Translations under genes and position numbers: made by a program
Part shown: positions 1 through 11,260 of the stretch, piece after piece
How positions within the stretch are numbered: the first letter of the stretch is position 1
Layout: each line of letters begins with the position of its first letter
The notes under the pieces: generated by a model
Told to the model about the DNA's origin: nothing
Seen by the model: the letters and a program-made list of their open reading frames with translations, nothing else
The model's database searches: none
Assembly: GCA_021018815.1 (NCBI GenBank)
Contig: JAITYX010000008.1
Span: forward strand, 7,748,001 to 7,812,000
Source of the DNA: Talinum fruticosum
Taxonomy: Eukaryota; Streptophyta; Magnoliopsida; Caryophyllales; Talinaceae
Direction: 5' to 3'
DNA: 64,000 nt

Positions 1-558
1 TTTTTTCAATTTTTTTCAATTTATTTTAGCTTAGTTTATCCCAATTCAACTAATTCATCTATAAAAGCTAATATTACAGCTCATTTCACCTAATAACGAG
101 TTATAACAACCGATCATTCATGTTTGTTTCATCTCATTTCAGCTCGTTTATACTCGTTTAAGCTATAATGATTATAACAATTTATTTTAATAGTAATTTT
201 AAATAAACACTCAGCAGCAAATAAACTATAGTATGCAAATATGCAATGGGTGCAAGGATTGAAAAGAAAAGTGAGGTGTGAAAGAGAATCTCAAACTTTT
301 GGTTGTTTCATAGAAATAGTAAAATTGCAAGTACCTTGTTTGTCAACATATGGCCATCCATCTACCCATCCCCCCCAACCAACTCTTATCGATCATAATC
401 ATGGCTTATGCAATGCAATCAATTGCAAACACACGAGCAAAAACACGACCACCTAAAGCACCAAAGTTACTTATTACTTCATTTTCAACGGCTCTCATTA
501 TGTTAACTAATTATTCTCAATTATGAAACCATAAAGTTATTAGCTAAAAGTTGTAGTA
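1..558. other. AT-rich spacer, no gene seen
   Basis: No coding region is supported here. The first 200 bases contain short pieces (around 90-160) that resemble, in reverse orientation, the tract near 12650-12735, including GTTATAAC-type and GTTTCATC-type words. This suggests scattered remnants of one old repeat family. The short open frame at 241-456 has no recognisable domain and low-complexity composition. Confidence 0.5.
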
Positions 559-560
559 TA

Positions 561-830
561 CTCCATCCGTTTCAAAATACATGTCGTTTTAAGGTTGTAA
601 GAAAATAATAAGGAAACACAAAATATAATAAATTTTGTGTTAAAAGACCAAGTTACCCCTATATTTCATTGGAAAGGAAGAAAATTAATGAAAAAGATAA
701 TAGAATTAAAACAGTTAATAAGGACAAAATTGGTAAACCAATAATTAATATGTTATTAGAATTGTAAAATGACAAATATTGTGAAACAAAAAAGTTAGTT
801 AAACTGACATGTATTTTGAAACAAAGGGAG
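561..830. mobile_element. Stowaway-like MITE
   Basis: The element is 270 bp. Its left end CTCCATCCGTTTC and right end GAAACAAAGGGAG are inverted repeats that continue inward through the TACATGTC/GACATGTA words. It is flanked on both sides by TA (559-560 and 831-832), the target duplication of Tc1/mariner elements. TIRs starting CTCC[CA]TCCGT are typical of plant Stowaway MITEs. It has no coding capacity. Related copies lie at 10065-10322 and 24634-25092, with a truncated one near 11095. Confidence 0.85.
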
Positions 831-832
831 TA

Positions 833-2821
833 TAATATATTACATTGTATTGGTTTACTCAAATATATAAAATGGAGCCCCCTTTGTATAGATTCATTTA
901 AATCGACTCAAACATAACTTATTCGAGGTTTGATTTTAACTTATGTGAGGTTTAATGATTAGTACATTTTTGTTTCTATAATTTATTTATGATGATTTTC
1001 TTTTACTATTGTTTTAAGATTGGGACTGGGTTCAAATAGATTTTTGTGCTTGATTTTGTATCCTCTTCTGTACCAAACAGTGAAATTTTGACAAAAACAT
1101 ATTAGAGACAATCATTTTCCCATAATCAAATAAAACCTGAATATATTCATCATCTATGCAATTAAGGAGAATTCAGATTTCATGGCACTTTTACAAAACT
1201 ATATATATATATATATTTCAAGATGCAATAAATTCCACATTCATCATACCTCCAAGGAAAATGAGCAGCAACTTGTATAGTGAAAATAGATATTTCATTA
1301 TCCTTAACCTATGTTATGGCCATATTTGGCAAAATTAGCTGTTTGGATAGCAAATAGTTGTTTATATAATGGATAGTTATTTTGATGGTAGATAGTATTA
1401 TTTAGCGTATAACAGTTCATAAAAATGTATTCGATAAATTTAACGATTGGACTAACTTATTATTGTAAACTGACATTAAATGATATAAGTTATTTGCTAA
1501 AAATAAATGGATATTTCTTTTACCAAAAAATGCTACTTTTAAATATAATATCTATTTTTATTATAAAATTTATTTGTCGTTAATTTTCTTAATATTTCAA
1601 AAACATTATATACTAGTACAAATATTAGTTGAAACACTAGTTTAAGAAATACTAATATTTAGTTTATTATTAGTGTATTGAATTGGTCGGAACATTAAAT
1701 ATTATTCCAAATATTATTGTCGAATATAGGTCGTATATAATGTACCATTTTGTTGCATCGTGGTTTTTCATTTCGTCTTTATAGAGGACAACATCTGTAT
1801 AACTTTTATGAAAAGAATTGTTATAAGTTCTACTTATCATTATATACAAAAAAAAATGTTAAAGATGAAAGTAATTTACGAGTCAAACTCCAATAAATAA
1901 TTAGCTGATTGAAATATTAACATGTTGACTATATTAATAGGTGTGGAAATTTATCAGGACCATATTATTTACCAAATCCTAGGTTAACTAATTAGGCACA
2001 TGTGTGTATGTATTCTCTTAAAAATGCCCCTATTTTGCATGCCACTTCCTCCCATGTCATAAAAGTTGTCAAAAATTTAAATAATAGAGGAATACTCCTT
2101 CTATGCCATAATAATGTTATTTTACTTAAAATAAGTTAATTTAGTTACGAAAATACATAATCAAAATTGCTGCCGGATTAATTAAGAGTATATTTGATCA
2201 AACTTCGTCGACCCGACCCAACCCGATGTGAGTACGTCGGGTTAATTTAGAGATAAATCCGGACAGATTTCGATAACCCAACCCGACCTGACATTTGTGG
2301 GTTAGGCCCAGCCGGGCATTTCAGCACTTACTGTAAGTAGAGATTCCTACAAGAAATGGGCCTTTACAGTGCAGAAAATTCCCAGATTATATCATCGGCA
2401 TGAGATGACAACCTGCAAATTAAAAGTGCATAATGACAAGATGATGCCCAGCTATATGCTCTATTTTGGTAAAAAGTAAAAATTAAAAACACCAGTACAT
2501 GTAAATTATTTTCTGTTTAGAGCTTTTACAATTATTATTATGATCATGATAATTCACATAAATGACTTTATTTATATGATCATCATATATCAATGCAATG
2601 CCTTTTTGGTGATCCCTAGGTGACATGATTTTCCATCATGAAATGCAGCTTGCCATATATTTATTTAATCTCTATATATCACTTCACATATCCACTCTTT
2701 TAATCCCAAATCCCAACTTTTGGACGTGGGATTTTGTTTTTTTAATAAAAGGGTCATAGTGTGGAGTTTAATTATATCACCTACTCAAATCAAAGTTATT
2801 TCAAAAATATTTTAATTTATG

Positions 2822-2853
<32 letters not shown>

Positions 2854-3981
2854 CGTAATAATTAAGTTCAGTTCATGACCTGTTCCTTTCAATTTATCAT
2901 AAACACTTATTGTTAATAAGTATCGGTCGACTCTGATGAGTGTTGGTCAGTGTTAGTTGACGTTAATCAATACTAATCAATGTTGATAAGCAGATAAAAG
3001 AACAAGCCTTAAATCAATAAAAATAAATTTTATTAATTTAATTTAACAAAAATAAATTCAATTCCAAAAAAATGAGTATAATTGTTATATCAGAATGTTA
3101 CTTCAGGTCATTATTCTAGTTCAAATTAAACAACTCCATTATAGAGTTTATTGAACAAAGTATAAGGGAGGCATTTTATAGTCCATGATTCATCAAACTC
3201 AGAAGGCATTAATATGTGGTAACATACATGTGTTATTATTGATAAAAAGATAAAAGTTGAACATATAAAATATTTAAATTTACCGAATAATTTTATAAGT
3301 AAATTTTATCAGTAAATATTTTCAATGTAGAAGGACATAAATATTACTAACATATAAATAAAATATCACATTTAATATTTTAATGTTTAAATTAATTTCT
3401 GTCTAAAGCATTATAACAATTATAATAACAGAGTAAGCATCTTTTACCTATTAAACCATCTCGAGTTTATAAAATCGAGGCTATACATCTTCCTTTTTTT
3501 TATATATATATATGTTAAATTACTTCATTTTCCATGTAAGATAGACTCGAATAAACATACATAAGTGCTGTGATACTTCTGCGACTTGATATATAGCACT
3601 AATAATTTTGGGATTGGTGGGGGAAAAGTTTGGGGCTGAAAAAATTATCAAAAAGCATTATGATTTGCTCTCATGTTCGAGATTCTATAAATGTTCCCAA
3701 AAGTCCAAAAAGGATATAAAACAAAATTAATTTAGAATTTTATTGTTTTCCTTTTTTGTTTGGAAGGGGTTGAACATGGTGAATTACAAAGTTTACAAAC
3801 AGTGGGAAACTATAGAGCACTATCTTCATTATCTGGGGCCCCAAAAAAAAAAAAAAAAAGAAAAAGGCTGAAGAACCAGTATAAGCATGCATTCATTGGG
3901 GGTTGGGAAAAAGTATCAAAGATGAACCCAAAAAAAGGGAAAAAAAGAACCCTAAAAATTGGCCCATGAAGATATAAATTC
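833..3981. other. AT-rich spacer downstream of the IDD gene
   Basis: About 3.1 kb lying 3' of the minus-strand IDD gene. I see no gene. It holds an AT dinucleotide run (2826-2854), a shorter TA run (1200-1217) and a small GC-richer patch at 2205-2325 with repeated CCCGACC/GGGTTA words that resembles the inner sequence of plant hAT-like elements, although I could not define its ends. The last few hundred bases (about 3600-3980) probably include the 3' UTR of the IDD transcript. Confidence 0.5.
2826..2854. repeat. (AT)n microsatellite
   Basis: An uninterrupted TA/AT dinucleotide run of about 28 bases in the spacer. It is probably length-variable. Confidence 0.9.
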
Positions 3982-5386
3982 TTACCAAGGGGTCTGGCTT
4001 TGATGCTCATGCTGTTGTTGATCAAATGAAGCTGAAGAAGAGGAGTTGATGTGGCCGTTAAGCCCTGCCATGCTGAGGAAGTCCTTATGAGAAAATGTTC
4101 TCAGCCCCAGGAAATCCCTGGTCAACCCATCTCCACCGCCACTGCCACCGCCGCCAGCACCGCCAACTCCACTAGCGTCAAGCTGGGGCTTTGCTCCTTG
4201 CATGGCTTGATGATGGTGGTGGTGGTGGTGGAAGACTCCAAACCCTGAGCCATCGAAGCCGTTTGTGGATTGTAAGGAGCTCATAATCATCATGTCATGT
4301 AGCATGGATGGTGATTCCACTCCTCCTCCTCCGGCGCTTCCACTCGAAACGATATGGCCTTCTATGAGGCCGTGTGCAGATAGTTGTTGTTGATTGCTGA
4401 CAGTTACCCCCATCTCTGCCGCCTTCTGTAGGAGGGCGGTAGCAGACATCTGGGGCGGCGGCGGAGGAGCCTGAAATGAGCTGGAGGACAATGTGGGTCC
4501 TCCAGCTAGAGGGCCAGGGCTTCCTTGGTTGTATTGCTGAAAGGAGAACAGCTGGTGAGATGACGCTGGTGTTGTGAGGTTATTGTGGACATCCAGCTGC
4601 GAGCCTGCAACCTGGGGAGGCCCTGGCCCTACCCCAACCCCCGCCCCCGCACCCGTCCCCGTCTGTTGTTGGCTGAGTGGTTGTTGGGGCGGCGGGGCCG
4701 GGGCCGGGGACAGGCTAGCCACGGTGGAATCTCTGGCCTCATACCGAAGCTGCTCGACTGCTGGTGTTCCACTTGCTCTCTCTTAAGGGGGAAGGATTGG
4801 AGGAGTTGATGGTGGTGGTGATGCTGCGAGGATAAGTGGGGCGGGAGGGACAGATGGTGAGGTAATGCAGTGGAACTGCCACCTGCTGCGGCGGCCACAG
4901 CCTGGGGTAGTGATGGGAGAGTGAGAGGGTTAATGGCTCTTGCACTCTCTTCTGCTAATGCATCACAGAAGGCCCTATGAGTAATAAAGCTGTCTCTCCT
5001 GCTCCCCAACAAAACCCAAAACATAAAATAAAAAAAAAGTCATGAATAAGTGCAGAAACAACAAACAGGTAAAACCAAAAGGAACAATTATACAGTTGCA
5101 GCACCAGGCAATGCAGTTGAAATAGTACCACTTTGGCATGGTGATTATTTTTGTACACACTCATATAGTACCTCTCTCTCTCTCTCTCTCCTTCTCTAGA
5201 ATTAATGCTATAGGAGTTTATGATTATTTCTTTTCCTTTCCTAGAAGCTGACCAAAAAAAAAAAAAAAGTCATGAATGAGTGATATAAATATATATCATC
5301 CTCATGCCCAGCACTTTAGCAATAGTTCAGAGCTGGTAAATCTAACAACAGTTTCTAATTGCCCACCTCCCCACTTGCCTTTTCCC

Positions 5387-5429
<43 letters not shown>

Positions 5430-6595
5430 CACACAAACATACTCACGGGCACATTATTGGCTTGACCCCATTACCTCTATATTCAGAAAACACTTTCTAA
5501 CATGGAAATCCAGAAAGTGTAAAAACAAAATTACAATAACTCTGAATACCATTCTCGGAATTATTTACTTAGAACACTTATAAGTTTAAATTTTCGTTTT
5601 TAAATTGGTTTTTAAACATGGCATCGGAATATATGACGGCTAATAACTAGTTGTCATGCACATTGAGAGAAGGGCGAAATCAAGCACATAATTATGATTA
5701 GTTAAGTTGATGAATTAGTAAAATGAAAGGTTATAAGTGAGTAGATGGAATGTGGGGTTATTTACCTAGAGAAAAGAGTACCACAATCACATCTATACTC
5801 CCTAGTGCCACAAATCTTAGAATGGGCCTTCCAATCGGACTGAACCGCATACTTCTTAGAGCACTTATCACACTTCCACTTCTTCTCGCCGTGCTTCCTA
5901 CAGTAATGCTTCTTGATCCCGGTCAAGTCCCCGAGGGCTCGAGCCGGGTCATGGTGCACGCAGGTGGGTTCGGGGCACACGTACACCTTCTTCCTAATCT
6001 GGTCCTTGTTCGCCCTCTGCTTCAACTTCCATGGTAGGTTATGCCCCCTCCGATGCAACTGTAGGTTTTGGTCCCTCTGGAATCCCTTGTTACAGATCTC
6101 GCATATAAACCTATTTGTCGCTAGTAGACTCTTTGGCGATAGAGCTATCACCTCCGCATCTGGGTCTGAAAAATACGGATCCTTTCAGGAAGTAATTTGT
6201 CTACTCGAAAGAATGAAAGAAAAATGAGGTTATGTTACACAAACCCCATTTTTCCACACAAGATGATAGTACAAGGCTGAGATATTTTTCTTCAAATTCC
6301 GAAGAGTTACAGAGGACAGTATAATGATATATATATATAAAATATGCGTACCTGGGTTACCTGGGAGGCTCCGCTTTTTCTTGGCTGGTGGCGGCTGGGG
6401 AGGTTGAGGGGGCGGATGATGAGCTTGGTTGGGAGAGGCGAAGGAGGAGGAGGAGGGCTGTGGATATAGCAAGGTGGTGGCGGTGGCGGTGGTGTTAGTG
6501 TTGGAAGAAATGCTAGTTTCACCGGAGAGAGTAGAGGTTAAATTAGACATGCTCATGCTCTCATCCATCAATCCCAAACCTTTATTCATCATCAT
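3982..6595 (-). CDS. INDETERMINATE DOMAIN (IDD) C2H2 zinc-finger transcription factor, 3 exons, apparent frameshift in exon 3
   Basis: Plant-specific nuclear DNA-binding regulator. Exon 1 is 6352-6595 (ATG at 6593-6595), exon 2 is 5766-6165 and exon 3 starts at 4998. All junctions are GT-AG and phases match: NPG/DPDAEVIALSPK across intron 1 and TLFS-R-RDSFITH across intron 2. Exon 1 holds a basic KKKR stretch before LPGNP. Exon 2 carries the four-finger ID domain: CEICNKGFQRDQNLQLH, then CPEPTCVHHD...HYCRKH, then CDKCSKKYAVQSDWKAH..C, then CDCGTLFSRRDSFITHRAFC split with exon 3. Exon 3 has the family C-terminal motifs MSATALLQKAAEMG and TRDFLGLR; the stop is at 3982-3984. The exon 3 frame containing PEIPPWLA (about 4725-4750) does not continue into the frame carrying the C-terminal motifs. 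A +1/-1 change is needed in the GC-rich tract 4640-4725. Orthology within the family (JACKDAW, MAGPIE, NUTCRACKER and others) cannot be fixed by eye. Confidence 0.93.
5172..5191. repeat. (CT)n microsatellite in IDD intron 2
   Basis: A ten-unit CT run inside the second intron (4999-5765) of the IDD gene. Confidence 0.9.
5391..5425. repeat. (CT)n microsatellite in IDD intron 2
   Basis: A CT run of about 17 units in the same intron. Together with the runs at 5172, 6946 and 7030 it makes this gene unusually rich in CT/GA repeats. Confidence 0.9.
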
Positions 6596-6945
6596 GGACT
6601 GATCTCTTCACCTAATAATGCTAAAAACATCACCAGAAAGAGATACTGATTAGCGGTTGATTTGGAGCTGAGATCTGGACGATAATCAGCAAACCCTAAT
6701 CAAGAAAATCATGGGTATGTATGTATACATGTCACCAGCTACAGTTTCGGTTTCTTTTTGTTTCTGGGTGTCTTTTTATCTACTAAAATCAAAATTATAT
6801 TGATTTGGTATATGCGTAAAGATGGTGAAGAAGAAAGGAGGAAGATGAAACAAAAAGAAAGAGCAAAAATAAACAGGAGGGACTGACCTTGGATATTTGA
6901 TGCTTATAAAAGATAGACAAAACGGCAACCACAGACAGAGAAGAG

Positions 6946-6969
6946 GAGAGAGAGAGAGAGAGAGAGAGA
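6946..6969. repeat. (GA)n microsatellite
   Basis: A GA run on the plus strand (CT on the IDD sense strand) in the putative IDD leader. Confidence 0.9.
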
Positions 6970-7028
6970 TGAGGATGAGAAGGGGGAAGAAGGGGAATCC
7001 TCTACTTGTGAAGTCTACCACTCACCCT

Positions 7029-7029
<1 letters not shown>

Positions 7030-7055
<26 letters not shown>
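7030..7055. repeat. (TC)n microsatellite
   Basis: A TC run lying about 60 bases from the GA run at 6946-6969 and complementary to it, so the two could pair as a hairpin in a long leader transcript or in single-stranded DNA. Confidence 0.9.
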
Positions 7056-7059
<4 letters not shown>

Positions 7060-8286
7060 ATTAAAACTGGAAATGCATTACCCTCCAAAACTGGGGCCTG
7101 CGTTGCTTTCTCTCTCATCACAGAGAGCTCTGACGTTGCACTTTCTGTCCTTTCTCTTGTTCTTTCCTTCTCCCCTCTCATTATTATTATTCTCTCCCAT
7201 TTTTGGTTTTCTCTACCCCCTTTTTATTTTATTTTTTTATAATATTAATCATTCCCTCCATTCAATTTTACCGCCACCGTTTGGTTTAATTCAAATTTTT
7301 TCTTCAGAAACATGTGAATTATGCTGTAAATTTGGACAAACTAAGACTATACAAGTTGGGATTAGGATTAGGTAATTTTGAGTTAATTAGTATTTAATTT
7401 GTTAGGCCAACACAAGATGGGTCAAAATGGACTCTTAACCATGAGTAGGGTCCATGATTTATTTTCCAAATTGGGTGATCAAGTTAGCTAGCTATATAGC
7501 CTATAGTCTATTTTATTAGGCTTAGATACGGTTAACTATCGTTATTGTAATGAATGAATATACTACCAATTATAAGCTATAATTAATTATTCGTACGCCT
7601 TACATGAATTAAACTCAGTTCACATCATTGCTAGAGTGCGCGAATAAATTAATTATTTTATTTTATTTTATTTTTTAGAAAGTTAGAAGAGAAATTTAAT
7701 TTGTTAATTTGAAAGGTCCGGGTCTACCAAGGACATTATTTCATATTTGAAATTGTCCTCGAAAGTTGGTGATTTTCATTCTCGAGAAATGATAAGTGGC
7801 TGTATTTCCTGCTATGTTAATATGATTTGATTAGAAAACGATTTAAACACAAGATGAGTATGTCGTATTTTTCGCTATGTTAATATGATTTGAAAAAATA
7901 ATAATAAATACAGTAATGTAGTTAGATATTTGCAATTTCTTACTCTTGGGAAAAAGGAAAATTTGAAGAGGGAGAGAGAGATAGTGATGATGAAAAGTTT
8001 GATTTTGTGGTCCGATGATGTGTAAAGAAAAATAGCTCAAAAGGGATTCATCTTTGGTCTCTCTCTCTCTCCCTGTTCATCTTGGTTTACTTGCATCTCC
8101 ATGATTGGCCCCGTCATTTACATTTTTTGGGAAACATTCCTCTCTAAACTCATCATACATTATATTGCCTATTTACTCTCATAAATAATTTCTAAGTAAA
8201 AATATATCTCAAATGTTGTAATAACATCAACAACAATTTATAGACAACTTCATTTGTTAATTTCGTGTATGATTCTTTGATATATA

Positions 8287-8489
8287 CTCCATCCGTCTCT
8301 AAATGTCTTTCATCTTTGACTTTTTATGATCAATTTTACTGAATTTTGACTGTTAATTAAAAAAAATACAATTAATTTGACGCTTTGTGATAAAAAGCAT
8401 TAAGTCTAAAGTTTGTAAAATAATGGTCAAACTAATCTTTGTTGACCACGAGAAAGTTAAAAAGGACAGTCATTCGGAGACAGATAGAG
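8287..8489. mobile_element. Stowaway-like MITE, second subfamily
   Basis: The element is 203 bp. Left end CTCCATCCGTCTCTAAATG and right end CATTCGGAGACAGATAGAG are imperfect inverted repeats. TA flanks both sides (8285-8286 and 8490-8491). The interior differs from the 561-830 family, so it is a distinct subfamily with related termini. Confidence 0.75.
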
Positions 8490-9000
8490 TATTTTTTTTT
8501 ATGAAAGCATATTCTTTATAAAATGGTTTTATCATAAGGGGTAAAATAGGACAGATTTTGTTCGCAATAATTCAAATTTGAAATCAAAATCGATCTCTTG
8601 AAAAAGAAGTTTTCAATTTTTTTAAAAAAACACGCGTTATTCAAATTGAATAAAATTTATGACCCAATATCATATCAACGATGTGATAGATTAAAAGAGA
8701 ACTTTTACATTATTATTGCATGCAGATGATTTGGAATTCATGAACTTGAAGGTAATTTTCGATGGTTATAAATCGTGAATAATTTGAAATTTCAGATGGT
8801 AATTTTTCCATGGTTATACATTAAGGCCTGACATGGATCTTATACTGGTACGAGTGATAGAGAAAAGACACAAATTTGGTGTCCAATGCTGTCCATCTCA
8901 TTATTCCTTATTATTTAATTACACAATTAATTAGATATAATTGTTAAAAGAACATTATTGGCAATTGGACATTGGGTCTGTCCATTAATAGAATATAATT

Positions 9001-9029
9001 TCATTAATTAATTAATTAATTAATTAATA
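9001..9029. repeat. (TTAA)n microsatellite
   Basis: A tetranucleotide TTAA/ATTA run in the spacer. Confidence 0.85.
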
Positions 9030-10064
9030 TTCATCTCTTCCAGCTAGTTTTGCTTCCAAACTTTATCCATTTTGATTTGAATGGTACTTATATGCAATTT
9101 ACTTATATCTCACCCAAAATTTATGATCATTATCTCCTAAATAAAAACCCTAAATCCGAGAGTTTAAATGAAGAAAATTTGTGAGCACCCACCTAACCCA
9201 GTTCTATAACTTTAAGATCTCTTTAAAAAATTATAAACATAAAACACGAGATGTCATATGATATGAAGGGAGGTATTCTCAAAGACACATGACAATTTAT
9301 ACATGTTATTTAATAAACAGTCTTTCAATCCATAAATTTATATACAGTCATACTATTTTGGAGTTTAAATTAGATGATGAGGATTTCAAGTCATATCTTT
9401 TATATATATATATAAAATGATAAAAGACTTGAGTCAAACGAAGTCAAAATAGGCATTGAACCTTTGTTTGCACTTAAAAAAGACGTTAATTAGTCTTAAT
9501 CAAGATAAGTTAATGAGATGTAATTAGAAGGATGGATAGTAGATGACATATGATATGGCATGGGCTAGGGTTTGGAATTCAACCATTTGGCCATAAATTG
9601 CTGTCACCGGCCAAAATGTTTGGACCACTGTATGAAATGGACTTGTTCAAAAATCATTGTGGAATTGAATAAAAATCCCAAGTAATCAATGAAGCTAAGT
9701 GTTTTGTGACCAATCTATATATATATATATTTATTATGCCTTTGAGTTTCCCATTTAATTACCACTTTTAATTAATGTTGTATCCCCTTATTATAACTTA
9801 CAGGAATGTTGTACAGTTATCAAGGTAGTTCAGTTATGACTCATCTACCAAACCCTTTAATTATCTCTCTCCCTCTCCAAGCATATGTTTCATGCATGAA
9901 TTAATTAACCCGGTAAGTCTTATACGAGACCGTTTTATATATGTAAGATGTATATTGTAAGATCGATATTTTTCTGGTTATTTTTTAATAGTAATATTGG
10001 AGTGGTTACTAATTAATTCACTTAGAAGTGGTGCTGATTTTTAGTAAATATTCGTCCTTAAATG

Positions 10065-10322
10065 CTCACTCTTTTTAAAATACATGTCATTTTAAGGTTA
10101 TGCGAAAAGACTTAGGAAATATAAAATTCATGACAAAATTTATGGTAAAAGTCCAAGTTGCCCATATATTTCATTAGAAATGAAAAAAGAAGAAAAACAA
10201 GACAATTAATAAGAACAAAATTAGTAAACTAGTAATTAATATATCGTTAGAATTATAAAGCGGCAAGTATTGTGAAACGAAAAAATTATTTAAAGTGACA
10301 TGTACTCGTGAAACGGATGGAG
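10065..10322. mobile_element. Stowaway-like MITE, same family as 561-830
   Basis: About 258 bp. Internal words match the 561-830 element in order (AAATACATGTC near the left end, then AAGTCCAAGTTGCCC, ATATATTTCATT and AATTAATAAGAACAAAATTAG). The right end GAAACGGATGGAG is followed by TA; the left terminus is mutated (CTCACTC). Confidence 0.75.
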
Positions 10323-11094
10323 TATATTATTAGCTACCTTAAAACTTTTAAAAGCCATCTTTATATAAGTACTAGAGTTATACCCCTTGTTAATGTAAGG
10401 GCATTAATTAAATTTTAATAATTTATTAATTTTATTTTTTCTAATTAATTCATAACAATAAAAATTAATTATAAGTAAAAAATAATTATTTTTTAAAATT
10501 ACAATAATAAATTGATATATTATTATATAATTTATGATAAACAACAATTAGATACATCTCTTTATTTTTTCTATTTTGATTAATGTACTTTTTATTCTTC
10601 ATATCCATTATATTTAATGTTAATATTAATAGTCCCAACGTTAAATTGAATTAAAATTGCATTGAATCTACATATTTGACATCTTACGTGGCATCCTACG
10701 TGTCGCTTCATATATTTATTCAACTCAAATTTATATATATATATATATGATATCTCATAATAATTCATCTTGTGACACCGTCTCACCTAAAAATTTGTGT
10801 TAACCATATTGTAAAGTAATATTCTCTTCGCCACAAAATGTTAGTCTCTTTTATAAATAAGAGTTCCATTTATATCTTATAAAACATAGGTTCTTAGTTC
10901 TACAGAGATAAGTTTTTTGGGACAGGGGAGAGTTTTTTTTTTAATTTTAAAAATTGGTCAAAGAAATAGTTAATTAATTGGTCATCTTTTTTTTTTCTTT
11001 TTTTCTTATTCTCCAGACAAATGGTCATCGTAATTTCTCAAATTCAAGAATATTTAAAAGTAAATGTCACACTATATTAGGTTAAAAATTAATA

Positions 11095-11260
11095 CTCAAT
11101 TCGTTTCATAATATATGTTACTTTCAACAAAATTTTTTCATTTTATAATATGTATCGCTTTATAATCCAAGGATGTAGTAATGATTAGTTTATCAATTTT
11201 ATTCTTATTAATTGCTATTTTTCTTCTTTTTTTTCTATTTCACATATCAAAGACAGTTCT
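11095..11260. mobile_element. Truncated, rearranged copy of the 561-830 MITE family
   Basis: It begins with a CTCAATTCGTTTC terminus, then continues with the reverse complement of the family's right part (words such as CTTATTAATTGC and CTTTATAATCC). The right boundary is unclear. Confidence 0.5.

Larger units (their letters stand above)
6596..7060 (-). promoter_or_regulatory. IDD 5' leader with probable 5'-UTR intron
   Basis: Upstream of the IDD ATG on the minus strand, a good donor (AAG/GTCAGT, intron from 6887) and acceptor (TTGATTAG/GG, intron to 6696) could define a 5'-UTR intron of about 190 bases. This is inference from splice-site quality only. The leader contains a CT run on the sense strand (6946-6969) and a GA run (7030-7055). 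CT-rich leaders and GAGA-type repeats are common near plant transcription starts. No clear TATA box was found. Confidence 0.4.

Noticed and set aside
7073..7375. Plus-strand 100-residue open frame upstream of the IDD gene
   Set aside because: Low-complexity Leu/Ser/Phe peptide from CT-rich DNA opposite the IDD promoter; no homology recognised.
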